Assembly (NCBI GenBank): GCA_002718195.1
Contig: PBDU01000004.1
Location: 1-53,307 of the forward strand
Length of the DNA: 53,307 bases
Source: Methanobacteriota archaeon
GTDB lineage: Archaea; Thermoplasmatota; Poseidoniia; Poseidoniales; Poseidoniaceae
Direction: 5' to 3'
Made by a program: the position numbers and the translations under genes. This document shows, piece by piece, positions 1-9,398 of the stretch. Below the pieces are notes generated by a model. That model saw only the letters and a list, made by a program, of their open reading frames with translations. It had not been told where the DNA came from and made no database searches. The stretch's first letter is position 1. Each line of letters opens with the position of its first letter.

Positions 1-1
1 G

Positions 2-94
2 AGAGACACTGGAGAGAGAGGACCAAAAGCGATTGAATACGAACTTACAGAATTCGGTCGAGATGTAACTTCTCTTCTGCGAGAATCAAATTAA
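2..94 (+). CDS. C-terminal fragment, probable winged-helix regulator
   Basis: The window opens inside a reading frame whose last 30 codons end at a TAA at 92-94. The visible tail (GPKAIEYELTEFGRDVTSLL) has the look of the wing and last helix of HxlR/PadR/MarR-type winged-helix regulators, where a basic-hydrophobic 'xYxLTxxG' strand-helix junction is common. The DNA-binding helix and start are outside the window, so the family call rests on this short match only. A near-perfect palindrome follows 27 bases downstream and could be its terminator or an operator for the next gene. Confidence 0.45.
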   Translation, partial: RDTGERGPKAIEYELTEFGRDVTSLLRESN

Positions 95-121
95 TGATTG
101 TCACATTGCTTTATGTGGTTT

Positions 122-145
122 GACTCAAGGGGTACCCTTTGAGTC
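122..145. promoter_or_regulatory. 24-bp near-perfect palindrome
   Basis: The two 12-base arms (GACTCAAGGGGT and ACCCTTTGAGTC) are inverted repeats with one mismatch, which is a G-U wobble in RNA. The heptamer TTATGTG occurs on both sides, at 111-117 and 146-152. CACAT at 102-106 can also pair with ATGTG at 113-117. The palindrome lies between the regulator fragment and the TATA box of the next gene. It could be an operator or a terminator; there is no clear T-run after it, which slightly favours an operator. Confidence 0.5.
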
Positions 146-186
146 TTATGTGACGTGAAATTAGATGGTACCAAGTTCGTAACCAC

Positions 187-196
187 AATTATATAC
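187..196 (+). promoter_or_regulatory. TATA box of LDLa-like surface protein gene
   Basis: AATTATATAC is centred about 25 bases before the ATG at 217. This places the predicted transcription start at or next to the start codon, as expected for a leaderless archaeal mRNA. No ribosome binding site is visible before the ATG. Confidence 0.6.
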
Positions 197-216
197 TTAC
201 CATCTAAGCAGAATCC

Positions 217-3200
217 ATGTCAAGAAGAACATCGTTGACTGGTTTCGTAGCCTTACTGATGATAATTACCGCTGTAAGCCCATTGGCTGTTCAAGCAACT
301 CCATCTGAAGAATCAGAGTATTATTACGGAGTAGAATATGACTGGTCAAGCCTAGATAGTGACCTAAGAAACGTTACTGGATTGGATATTCAGGAACTAT
401 TTACCGAGATAATGCAAGATGCTGATGATGCAGGGTTCAACCTTGACATTGGACAATTAACCACTGGTTCATCCAATGTTTATGTTCACCAAACCGAAGA
501 CATCAGTCCTCAAACAATTCAAGATGCAGATGGAAATGATGTAGACGTTTGGAGCAGAAGCAGCGATGTTGTATTGAGACACGGTCTTCTATCTAACGCT
601 GTTATCATGACAGATTGGTCTGAGACAACTTTCGGAAGCCAACCAACTGGCTTCGACATTTCTGTTCAGGCAACTGCTGAGAATGTATTGACTGTCGATG
701 TTCTTTACACAGAATACCTTAACGATGCCTATGAACTTGTAGGAAGCGATATTTCCCTTGATATGATGATCAGCAATGATGCTGACCTAGAAATTGACAT
801 CACTGCAGAAGGCGATGGTGAAGAGTTAGTAGTTGACTTTAACACAGGTATTGAGTTCAGTTATTCCATTGATACAGATGCAATATGGAGACTTGGTCAA
901 GCCAGTCCAATTTACACAGAGGCAGCACAAAACCAGGAAACTGTTTGGAGTTGCGATGAATATGACGTTGGAGTGTATGATGACGAATGGGGAGGCGGTT
1001 CCGAGGTTATTGACGACTGCGGTGATATCGAAGGAACATACTCTGGAACAGCTGATTACAACGTCTTCATAAACGGCATTCCAACAGAAGAATTTGGATT
1101 TGATGCTGGTGAATTCGATATCAGTATTTCCGATGTTTTCAGTCAAACTGGAGACTACTCGGATTCCATGAATATCGACACTATGGAATTCTCAATGAGT
1201 GACGAGGTATTCGAAGTTGACTTAGGCGATGGCGAGGTTGTCAATGCAGTTGCTTGTCAATCCTGTCCTCCAGGAAACCCAGTCATGTTTGTAATGATTG
1301 GTAATGCAATCGCTTACTCCAGTGAATCCTTCGGAGAAGCAGTTGCTGAAGACTTCGAAGCAGAAATCGAGGATTCACTGGGTGAAATATTCGGCGATAT
1401 CTTTGGTGGCGGAGAAGAAGGAGATAACGATGACTCATCTGACATGTGGATGTGCGACAACGGCGAGATGATTTACGAGTCGTATGTCAATGACGGTGAA
1501 GAAGACTGCATGGACGGATCTGACGAAATGGATTTCTTTGTTAGAGGCTCAGTGATGTACGATTACTCCAGCGAGATGGACGTTTATGGCATCAGTGGAA
1601 CTGTTGAATCATCGGACTTAGGTTACACGCCTTCCCCAACAATCGAATGCCAGAATTACTGGGGAGATTACGAGGAATTAGAGATATCATCCGTCAATGA
1701 TGGATGGGATGACTGCGAAGATGGAGCAGATGAGTATGATAGCGGGTCTACATCATATTACTACTGCTATGATGGTTCAATGATTTCCCTTGAGTTAGTC
1801 AATGATGGTACTTATGATTGTGCAGATGGTTCAGATGAGCCAGTGGACAACGAAGGCGACTGGTTCTCTTGTGATGATGGATCCAATATTCCAATGCAGT
1901 GGGTTAATGACGGCACAATGAATTGTCCAGATAGTTCTGATGAGTATGATGCTAGCAACCCGTCTACATTCTACTGCGATGAATGGGCTACTTCAATCTC
2001 TCTCGAATTAGTTAGAGATGGAAACCTTGACTGTGCAGATGGAACAGATGAAGGAAGTGTGAACTACTACATGATGGATGTTAATTTAGAGGATGAAAAC
2101 GGTAATCTCTTGTTTGACGAAGAGGATCTGATGTTATGTGCTACTTGGAGATGTGATATTGGAATAGATGTTCAAAGTGGTAACTTTGGTTACATGTCTG
2201 ACACTGAAGCAACAACTCAATACGGTGACAACACCATGTGCGCATCTGCAAGCCTGGACGGGGATGAATACATGGAAAGCCCGACACTCTGTGGTAATGA
2301 GTACGTTGGACCTGAGATTAGAGAATGGGAATCCGGATTATCTGGAGGTGAAGACGAGGTTCACGTCTATGGATGGGCTGGACACTGGTCTGATACCTAC
2401 GATGATGCCACTCTAGGCGTTACAATCAACAAGGAGGTTGATGGACAGACTACGTTAATTCACCAAGAAGATGTTCCATTCAGTGGTGCTTCTGAAGTTG
2501 ACTATGAGTATTTCTTTACTCCATCAGGAAACGGAGATTACTGTGTAGAATTCGTTCTACTCCAAGACGGTTCAACTAGTCCTTTCGACTCATATGATGA
2601 GTGCATGACTATCGAAGATGGTCCTGAACCAAGCGATAAGTTGATGACGATTGCAGAGGCTTTCGCAGAATCAAGCTTGGAGAATGTGCTCGAGGCATTT
2701 GGACAAAATCTTGAACAGACCTTTGATGAACTCGAAGAGCAAGAAGTTCAAGAGATTCCTTACACGGATGGAATATGGGCTCCTCTATGGAGTAACGAGC
2801 ATGCAACAATTGTTGGTGTGAGTGTATATGCTTGGGATGAGCAAGATAACGGCTATGTCATTGCAGGCCCAGACACAGAAGGATACAGCAACTATCCTCC
2901 ACTAGTCTTTGCAAGTATCAACTACATCACCGGTGTTCCTGCTCAAGAAGCACAAGATGTAATGGCTGAAACAGATTCAATCGAAGAGATTGTTGACACA
3001 GAAAGCCACGACTTGTCTATTCTTGAAGAAGCACTTGAAGAAGCAGGTGCAGATACAGGAGACTTAGAATTCGGACTAGATCAAGAGACAGGAAATGAGG
3101 GAACAAATGAAGGAGAAGAATCGGCAGAAGAAGTCGCAGATAGCGATGGTTTGCTGCCATTTATCTCACCAATATACGTCCTTGCAATGCTAGCAATGGC

Positions 3201-3237
3201 AGCGTTTGTAATTCCAAGATCTAAGCAAGAAGATTGA
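217..3237 (+). CDS. Secreted anchored protein with five LDL-receptor-A-like repeats
   Basis: A 1006-residue exported protein. Residues 1-27 form a signal peptide (RR, then a hydrophobic core ending in VQA). Residues about 410-615 hold five LDL-receptor class A-like units starting at Cys 413, 478, 517, 552 and 587, each of the form C-x-x-G...VNDG-x-x-(D/N)C-x-(D/G)-x-(S/A/T)DE. That is the calcium-binding half of an LDLa module with two rather than six cysteines. An Ig-like segment follows (about 700-830), then an acidic stretch. The protein ends in a 30-residue tail with PF at 981-982, a hydrophobic segment (about 983-1000) and RSKQED, like a C-terminal sorting or anchor signal. The LDLa fold suggests Ca2+-dependent ligand binding at the surface; the ligand is unknown. 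The ATG sits about 25 bases after a TATA box, supporting this start. Confidence 0.8.
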   Translation: MSRRTSLTGFVALLMIITAVSPLAVQATPSEESEYYYGVEYDWSSLDSDLRNVTGLDIQELFTEIMQDADDAGFNLDIGQLTTGSSNVYVHQTEDISPQTIQDADGNDVDVWSRSSDVVLRHGLLSNAVIMTDWSETTFGSQPTGFDISVQATAENVLTVDVLYTEYLNDAYELVGSDISLDMMISNDADLEIDITAEGDGEELVVDFNTGIEFSYSIDTDAIWRLGQASPIYTEAAQNQETVWSCDEYDVGVYDDEWGGGSEVIDDCGDIEGTYSGTADYNVFINGIPTEEFGFDAGEFDISISDVFSQTGDYSDSMNIDTMEFSMSDEVFEVDLGDGEVVNAVACQSCPPGNPVMFVMIGNAIAYSSESFGEAVAEDFEAEIEDSLGEIFGDIFGGGEEGDNDDSSDMWMCDNGEMIYESYVNDGEEDCMDGSDEMDFFVRGSVMYDYSSEMDVYGISGTVESSDLGYTPSPTIECQNYWGDYEELEISSVNDGWDDCEDGADEYDSGSTSYYYCYDGSMISLELVNDGTYDCADGSDEPVDNEGDWFSCDDGSNIPMQWVNDGTMNCPDSSDEYDASNPSTFYCDEWATSISLELVRDGNLDCADGTDEGSVNYYMMDVNLEDENGNLLFDEEDLMLCATWRCDIGIDVQSGNFGYMSDTEATTQYGDNTMCASASLDGDEYMESPTLCGNEYVGPEIREWESGLSGGEDEVHVYGWAGHWSDTYDDATLGVTINKEVDGQTTLIHQEDVPFSGASEVDYEYFFTPSGNGDYCVEFVLLQDGSTSPFDSYDECMTIEDGPEPSDKLMTIAEAFAESSLENVLEAFGQNLEQTFDELEEQEVQEIPYTDGIWAPLWSNEHATIVGVSVYAWDEQDNGYVIAGPDTEGYSNYPPLVFASINYITGVPAQEAQDVMAETDSIEEIVDTESHDLSILEEALEEAGADTGDLEFGLDQETGNEGTNEGEESAEEVADSDGLLPFISPIYVLAMLAMAAFVIPRSKQED

Positions 3238-3241
3238 ATAA

Positions 3242-4156
3242 TTGCGATTGGGGGCTGAGTTTGTGCTCAAGCGTCCCAAGGCCCACCCTGCGTTTGCAGT
3301 GCTGCGAATAGCAGTGACGCTATTGATTGCTGTGCATGTATTTATTTCTGCTTGGCTGGTTGCTACAGTAGATGCAGCCTATACTGAGGGAAGACCTTCT
3401 CCAACCGAAATAAACTCGATAATTGCTATCGATAAAGATCAGACGCTAATCGATGTTGAAATCGAGAGAGCAACTTCTCTATTACTCTACACTTTGTCAA
3501 GGGATGATGTCGTGGTTGAAAATCAATCAAATGATTCCACTTCACAAAATAATACACAATCTAATGATGGTTCTCAAGCATCAAGCGACTCGCAAAGCAA
3601 GAATAGAGACTGGTTAGAAATTGGGAGATCATTAATTCAAATTTCTCTTGTGATATTGGTTTTGTCAGAGTTATCTCTGCTGAGTAAAAAAAGAGGTTTA
3701 TCCTGGTTTAGGTTAGCTTCATTTTCTCTAGTAATTTTTGCCTTTTTCATCGCTTTTCCTACATGCTATATGCTTGATTTAGGACTGGCTGAATCAAGCG
3801 ATAGCCAAGAAGATGAGGGTTCGCCAACAGTTGCTGAAAACACTCCCGGCAATGACCTTGAAGTAGCTCAATTTGCCCATACATCCGATTATGCAGACAC
3901 CGGTTTAGTCTGGTTAGGTTTTCAACTTGAGACTGGTTTTTCTGGCTACGACTTGGGTCTTGTAGAGCCCGAGAATCGCACATCGGTGATGGAGTCTGTT
4001 CCGGAGAATGGCAGTGAAGATGCGAAATCATTCATTGCCTTTGAAGCAGTATTTTCGATTCAATATGGTAAAAATTTAGATTCTTTATTCATATTACCAA
4101 TTATGTGGTTCTTGCTCCCAGCCATTGGAAAATCCGTCTCAAATGAAGAAGAATAA
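3242..4156 (+). CDS. Unknown membrane protein, about four TM segments
   Basis: A 304-residue protein not recognised as a known family. Hydrophobic segments lie at about 18-44, 128-147, 157-180 and 281-298. A Ser/Asn/Gln-rich linker (about 93-123) and an acidic, probably extracellular loop (about 183-270) separate them. The frame opens with TTG only 4 bases after the preceding stop, so it may be co-transcribed with the LDLa-like gene. No good Shine-Dalgarno precedes the TTG; an in-frame GTG at 3263 is an alternative start. Its stop is one base from the stop of the convergent next gene. Confidence 0.65.
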   Translation: MRLGAEFVLKRPKAHPAFAVLRIAVTLLIAVHVFISAWLVATVDAAYTEGRPSPTEINSIIAIDKDQTLIDVEIERATSLLLYTLSRDDVVVENQSNDSTSQNNTQSNDGSQASSDSQSKNRDWLEIGRSLIQISLVILVLSELSLLSKKRGLSWFRLASFSLVIFAFFIAFPTCYMLDLGLAESSDSQEDEGSPTVAENTPGNDLEVAQFAHTSDYADTGLVWLGFQLETGFSGYDLGLVEPENRTSVMESVPENGSEDAKSFIAFEAVFSIQYGKNLDSLFILPIMWFLLPAIGKSVSNEEE

Positions 4157-4157
4157 T

Positions 4158-5141
4158 CTATGCTTTTGGTGAGAGGAACTGAACTTCAGAATATGCCTCT
4201 CTTAGCTTTGATTTTGTTTCAGTGCTTATGCTATTGACCACTTTATTGAAGATTTTTTCCTCTCTTTTTGTTAAGGGAATTGGCTTTTCCACCATCTTGT
4301 AATTTTGAGGTATTGAATTAAGATATAATCCTCCATTCCATATTTCATTCAATTCTTCAGCAAATGCTATTGCGTCTGAGCATGTTTTTCCTATTGAGCG
4401 TGAGTTTTGGTTATATCCGGTTCTTTTGATTGAATTTAAATGGATAGGAATTCCATTGTTAGGTGGATTGAATGTTGGATAAAATTTTGCTGTTGTGTAA
4501 GAATCATCACCAGATCCAACAGTGTAAATGTTCGATCTAACAATTAGTGGATGGTTCTCGGGTATTTCCCAAGCATCTAATACTGTAATATCGTCATGTT
4601 TGATTTTTAGAGAAAAGTAAGTATCAAGTCCATGAATCACGCCTTTAATACCGCCAAATCGATATGTTCCGCCGCCTTTATCTATTTCTTCGTTGATTTC
4701 GTTTCTATAATCATCAGAACTTTTTCCAGTGGACATTATAGCCAGTACAAACGGAATGAAGCCAACAAAGCAAACCATCATCCCTATTGCTATACCTGCA
4801 GGCCCAAATATGAACAAACCAAACCCGATTAGCGGTAAAAAGTAGAGTATTGGCGAAGGAGGTGTTAACTTTTCTGTGTGGACTACAATGCCTCTATCTT
4901 CAAAATCAATGATTACATTTTCTTCAATTACTTCAGCCAAATGGGATTTAAGGTAATTTAATCCATTTTCATTTCGCAAATAATTCAATTTCTTAGTCGT
5001 TGGATTTATCTTATTTTCAAGAATTTTGACCGTGTATATTCCATCAGTGTAAGATTCTTCAGATTGAGTAAACAAATCACTTACTTCTTGTCCTTCATCT
5101 GGGTTTAGAATCTCATTCTCCAGTTCCCAGAATTCATCCAT
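4158..5141 (-). CDS. Unknown protein with a central TM hairpin
   Basis: About 327 residues from the ATG at 5141; an in-frame TTG two codons earlier is less likely. A hydrophilic N-terminal region of about 95 residues is followed by a long hydrophobic stretch at about 96-138 (two TM helices, rich in Gly, Phe and Ile). A soluble C-terminal domain of about 185 residues follows, ending in a charged helix. No enzyme motif was recognised. It is convergent with the membrane protein upstream, with the two stop codons almost touching. Confidence 0.65.
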   Translation of the reverse strand: MDEFWELENEILNPDEGQEVSDLFTQSEESYTDGIYTVKILENKINPTTKKLNYLRNENGLNYLKSHLAEVIEENVIIDFEDRGIVVHTEKLTPPSPILYFLPLIGFGLFIFGPAGIAIGMMVCFVGFIPFVLAIMSTGKSSDDYRNEINEEIDKGGGTYRFGGIKGVIHGLDTYFSLKIKHDDITVLDAWEIPENHPLIVRSNIYTVGSGDDSYTTAKFYPTFNPPNNGIPIHLNSIKRTGYNQNSRSIGKTCSDAIAFAEELNEIWNGGLYLNSIPQNYKMVEKPIPLTKREEKIFNKVVNSISTETKSKLREAYSEVQFLSPKA

Positions 5142-5215
5142 AGACAAAACCTAATTCACTGCTCACTTAACAGTTTAGCCGAATAATGCCAGTGCAATAC
5201 TGCAGTATGCTTGAA

Positions 5216-8200
5216 TCACTGATATAGCCAAGGTCTGAAGTGTGGATCAGCATATTGTCTTGCTTGTTCTGGGGTATAGCCCATTTGAATCATTTGCTGC
5301 TCGTACGCAGTTTGTTCGGCTGAGATTTCTCCTTGAACTTGTCCAAAGCCTTGATCAAATGCAGCGTTTACGAACGCATCTTGTTGCAAACTTGCTCCCT
5401 TTCCACCACGGAAAACCAATATTCCGCCGAGAATGATGACAACTAATAGCAATCCAATTCCTCCAAAGATGAAAGCCTGATTAGAGATTCCGGATTCGGT
5501 ACCATCGCTTCCTGTATTTGTGTCGTCTCCGCCATCACCGGACTGGTTGGTTTGGTCATCATCATCGTCGATAGGACCAACATCAAGAACACAGCCGTTT
5601 TCTTCAACAGTTACGTTAGCTGCAGTATCTGGGCACTCATCTTGTGAGTCTACAACTCCATCTCCATCGCTGTCAACTTCACATCCAGTTTCATCAACTG
5701 TGATTCCATCAGCAGTTCCTGGACACAAATCTTGTCCATCGTAAACTCCGTCATTATCGCTATCTGCTGGGCACCCTCTTCCATCATCACCGAATAGAAC
5801 TCCAGCAGTTTCAGGACATTGATCTCCGTCTGTTCCATCAGGATTGTCACCGAATCCATCTCCATCAGTATCTGTCCATTGAGTATCATCCTCAGGTAAG
5901 AAATCATTAGTGTTCGACCAACCATCCGCATCGAAGTCAGAGCAACCAAATCTATCTTCTGAACTGGTTCCGTAACTTGTTGGGCAATCATCAACAATGC
6001 CATCACCAGTATCTGTTGTATTGTAACCATCTCTGTCAACATCGTTTGCCCAAATTTCTTCAGCGTTTTGTATTGTAAATGACTCAGAAGATAGTACGTT
6101 ATTGGTTGTGTCTTCTTCAGAAACTGCTTGGTCCATATTGACCGATAGAATACAGGTGTAATCATCGGTTGGAGTGTCTTCAGAGATTTGTCCTTGTGAA
6201 TTCATTACGGCTACAGATTCCCCGTAGGTAGATGGAGTTGACATGGTTCCTGAGTTGATTGTTTCAGTTGTTACTCCGTTTGAATTTACCAAATCAAGGC
6301 TCCAAGTAAAATCTCCAATCGACGGTCCTCTCTGGTTTATGATTTCAAAGGAGTAAAATATCTGCTCATCACTGGACATATTTTCTCCACATGTTAAACT
6401 TGCAATCGAGAAATCAGCCGGTGCAGCAGGCAGGGTTGTAACTGTCACGTTATAGAATCCAATTCCTCCATTCGACATTACCGAGAGATAAAATGGACCT
6501 GGTTGTCCTTCAAAGGTCATATCGCCAAGAGTAGACCATGTGCTTTCGTTCCATGAGAGAATCGGCGTTCCTTGTGAATCCAGTAATTCTGAGGTAAAAC
6601 CTGTGCCCTCATCGGCTTGGAAATTAATTACAACATTCTGCATTTGGTCTAGAGTAATCTTGTAGATATCTTTGTCATCACCTTCGCTCATGCATGCCTG
6701 TCCTTGGATCATTGGGTTCACTCCTAAATCAAGTGATTCAAGGGTTGTATTTCCTGCATCCCCAGTTGCTAAAACATCATCTTGATCAGCACAAGAGAAT
6801 ACTGGTGGTGGAGGAATATATGGCTCAGGGGTTCCGAAAATGAGTCTGTATGTTCCAGCTCCACCAAACCAACCAGATTGGTTTACGTAAAGGGTGAATG
6901 TACCTCCTAATCCCTCTAGAGGGCTTCCGATAGTGGATATCTCGTGGTCACCGAAGAATGAGTTAGAGAATTCTTCACCAGTGCCTTCATCCACTAGTTC
7001 AACAGTTAGACCAGCATCTGGTGGGTCAACTATTCCAAGGTTCAAGTCGTCTCCTGCTGGAATTGTTATTTTGTATGCATCTGACTCATCATTGTCATCG
7101 ATACAACCTCTGTATTCTATGTCTATTGGATTTCCTAAATCGTAAGCAGTTGCTGATGAATCCGTTGCATCAGCTCCAGAATTAGCATCATTCTGAGAAG
7201 CACAAGCAGTAAGTTCAGAATCGACAAGAGTTTGAGTTCCGTCCCTTGCGATGTTATCGTTTTCATTTGATTCAGATAATACTTCATCTGTATCGAGTTC
7301 TACAAATACGTAGTAATTTCCTGGAACGATAATCGAGGGAACTGTACCAACTATCGTGGTTGTTGCTGATTGCCCAATCATGATGTTATTCATAGTTGTA
7401 TTTCCTATAAAGTGGTCTCTATCGGTTAGAATTCCATCTACTGAAAGGTAAGCTGCAACCGTAAATTCATCGACAGCATCTTCTCTTCCAGTATTGTTGA
7501 CTTCAATATCTACCGATATCGAATTTCCAGAGCTCGAACTTTCGGGACTCGTAATGTCTTCAAATACAAGGTTAGGCATTGGTAGAGAGTAATTTGTCCA
7601 GATTTCAAGAGTATAGTTACCTTTACCACTGTAAGCACTAACGTTGACAAGGTAGGTTCCAGGCGTGCCTTCTTCAGGTGTTCCTAGCGTAGTAGTGAAT
7701 TCAGTGATATCAATTCCCTCGCTTGAATTCAATTCTGTTCCGTTTGAATCTTCAATAAATAAATCAAAATCATTAGCAGCATCTTCCATGGTTAGTTTTG
7801 CTTCAATAACATGGTCTGCAGGAACATCGAAAGCAAATACATCGCTTCTATCGGTTTGTCTGTCTATGCATCCTGTGTATGACGCACTAACGTTACTTCC
7901 CATGTTAGTAGGAGAGTCAGCATGAGAATTAGCAGCATCAGAACCAATTCCACCATCATCCTGACCGTTAGGCCATAGGTCATCACAATCTAGAGTTTCA
8001 TTTGCCCATGTCTCCAATGTGTATGTTCCATCGCCAGAGTACTGGAAAATTGCAATTATGTAAGTGCCTGCAACTCCGTCGACTTGAGATCCAGCAGTCG
8101 AGACCTTTTCCAGTGGATCATTATACTGCGATGCGTCATAAGAGGTGCTACCATTGCCGTCCGCCAAGTAAAGGTCGAAGTCAGCGCCAGCTGGAACGGT

Positions 8201-8593
8201 TAGTTCAATATCTACATTCCACTTTGCTGTCATGGTGAACTTGTAATAATCAGCACCATCGTTAGCATCAACACAGCCAGTAGTGGATTGTGTAGGATCA
8301 GAACCTATTGATTTTGAAGTGTTTGAGGTATTTCCTGCATCACCCGGGCTTCCTCCATCGTTTTGCAGTGCTGGACAAACAGCGCGTCCAGATGTTGAAA
8401 CCCCGCTGAAATGGAATGGTAATTCGCCTGATGGGACTTTTGTAAGTACAGGCATGGATTCATCATTTGACTCAGATATTGGATTCTCATATTCGGTTGG
8501 AATTTCCACTGCCGAAGCAGAAATAATCGGCATCATGGACATTAAAACAAACATTGCAACAACGGAGAACTTGGATAAGCGACCAGAACTCAT
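5216..8593 (-). CDS. Large surface protein: PPC x4, CARDB, TSP3 repeats, C-terminal TM
   Basis: An 1125-residue type I membrane protein. The start is placed at the ATG at 8593 because GGAAGAG precedes it and a signal peptide (residues 1-30) follows at once; an upstream TTG would bury the signal. Four modules resembling the pre-peptidase C-terminal (PPC) domain lie at about 72-195, 203-333, 463-588 and 600-720, each introduced by a Cys plus an Asp/Asn-rich 'GDAGN'-like motif. A CARDB-like domain lies at about 339-445 and a second related one at about 726-840. Thrombospondin type-3 Ca2+-binding repeats (DxDxDG) occupy about 850-1005. A TM helix (about 1040-1062) leads to a 63-residue cytoplasmic tail ending PWLYQ. 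It probably acts in surface binding or cell-wall structure. It is divergent from the next gene. Confidence 0.82.
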   Translation of the reverse strand: MSSGRLSKFSVVAMFVLMSMMPIISASAVEIPTEYENPISESNDESMPVLTKVPSGELPFHFSGVSTSGRAVCPALQNDGGSPGDAGNTSNTSKSIGSDPTQSTTGCVDANDGADYYKFTMTAKWNVDIELTVPAGADFDLYLADGNGSTSYDASQYNDPLEKVSTAGSQVDGVAGTYIIAIFQYSGDGTYTLETWANETLDCDDLWPNGQDDGGIGSDAANSHADSPTNMGSNVSASYTGCIDRQTDRSDVFAFDVPADHVIEAKLTMEDAANDFDLFIEDSNGTELNSSEGIDITEFTTTLGTPEEGTPGTYLVNVSAYSGKGNYTLEIWTNYSLPMPNLVFEDITSPESSSSGNSISVDIEVNNTGREDAVDEFTVAAYLSVDGILTDRDHFIGNTTMNNIMIGQSATTTIVGTVPSIIVPGNYYVFVELDTDEVLSESNENDNIARDGTQTLVDSELTACASQNDANSGADATDSSATAYDLGNPIDIEYRGCIDDNDESDAYKITIPAGDDLNLGIVDPPDAGLTVELVDEGTGEEFSNSFFGDHEISTIGSPLEGLGGTFTLYVNQSGWFGGAGTYRLIFGTPEPYIPPPPVFSCADQDDVLATGDAGNTTLESLDLGVNPMIQGQACMSEGDDKDIYKITLDQMQNVVINFQADEGTGFTSELLDSQGTPILSWNESTWSTLGDMTFEGQPGPFYLSVMSNGGIGFYNVTVTTLPAAPADFSIASLTCGENMSSDEQIFYSFEIINQRGPSIGDFTWSLDLVNSNGVTTETINSGTMSTPSTYGESVAVMNSQGQISEDTPTDDYTCILSVNMDQAVSEEDTTNNVLSSESFTIQNAEEIWANDVDRDGYNTTDTGDGIVDDCPTSYGTSSEDRFGCSDFDADGWSNTNDFLPEDDTQWTDTDGDGFGDNPDGTDGDQCPETAGVLFGDDGRGCPADSDNDGVYDGQDLCPGTADGITVDETGCEVDSDGDGVVDSQDECPDTAANVTVEENGCVLDVGPIDDDDDQTNQSGDGGDDTNTGSDGTESGISNQAFIFGGIGLLLVVIILGGILVFRGGKGASLQQDAFVNAAFDQGFGQVQGEISAEQTAYEQQMIQMGYTPEQARQYADPHFRPWLYQ

Positions 8594-8677
8594 AACTTCT
8601 CTTCCACACTGCTCGTTGATTAACCTAACCCTACGGCAGTTCAACGCTTTACTAGGAAAATCACTTTTATTGAGAAT

Positions 8678-8686
8678 CTTTAATAT
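8678..8686 (+). promoter_or_regulatory. TATA-like box for the 8708 gene
   Basis: CTTTAATAT is centred about 26 bases before the ATG at 8708. This supports leaderless initiation there rather than at the in-frame TTG at 8690. Confidence 0.5.
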
Positions 8687-8707
8687 CCCTTGCCAAGATT
8701 TGACGAC

Positions 8708-9376
8708 ATGGGTTTCTTCACCAAGCTACTTTTAGGTTCAGGTCCTGATAACAATTCTTCATTTAGAGAGGACTACATAAGAGTAAGAAATGCTGATACT
8801 CCTGGCGAGAATCTATCGCGTCAATATCCACTTTGGCTATCCGGTTTGATTAACATCTTCATCTTAGAATCAACTCATCATACCGATGGACTGAACGCAA
8901 TTGAGAGTCTTTTTGCTTGGTTATGCGTACTAGTAATCAGCCTTTTCTTGAGTGCAATTTTTGCCATGATGGTCCAAGATTCAGCATTACGAGGTACAAA
9001 AATACGCCTATACAATAGCTATGACAAAACTAAACCGAAATCTTACATTCAACAGAGATGGCCAGGGGAGATTTATGATGCTAGAGATACGATGTACTCA
9101 TACACAAACGGGCAGCGAGTTCAAAGGCCACCATCATCTCAACGTGAATCCGATGCTTGGAAGTATTGGAGCAAACAAAAGAATTCACTACACGATTTTT
9201 TTGTCATCTCGTACCTAATTGGTATGTTTATTACAATCGCTGTATTTGTTTTCTTCATATCATACATTGAAGATTACTATGTGGCACTTTTTATTGCGAA
9301 TATGGTTCTAATTGGATTTTTGCTTTTTGCTCTCTACAAAGACGATAAAAAAAGGAAAAGATACCGCTACAGATAA
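8708..9376 (+). CDS. Unknown integral membrane protein
   Basis: About 222 residues from the ATG at 8708, chosen because a TATA-like box lies the right distance upstream. A strongly hydrophobic helix at about 70-95 is followed by a polar Tyr/Arg/Ser-rich cytoplasmic segment. Two adjacent helices near the C terminus precede a KDDKKRKR basic end. No family was recognised. It is divergent from the PPC/TSP3 gene and convergent with the oxidoreductase gene, 22 bases away. Confidence 0.65.
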   Translation: MGFFTKLLLGSGPDNNSSFREDYIRVRNADTPGENLSRQYPLWLSGLINIFILESTHHTDGLNAIESLFAWLCVLVISLFLSAIFAMMVQDSALRGTKIRLYNSYDKTKPKSYIQQRWPGEIYDARDTMYSYTNGQRVQRPPSSQRESDAWKYWSKQKNSLHDFFVISYLIGMFITIAVFVFFISYIEDYYVALFIANMVLIGFLLFALYKDDKKRKRYRYR

Positions 9377-9398
9377 TGAATTAAAAAATCTAAATTGA

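Noticed and set aside
5650..6165. Second open frame within the TSP3 region of the PPC/TSP3 protein
   Set aside because: It lies in the same-strand alternative frame of a repeated Asp/Gly-rich coding stretch; low complexity explains its length.
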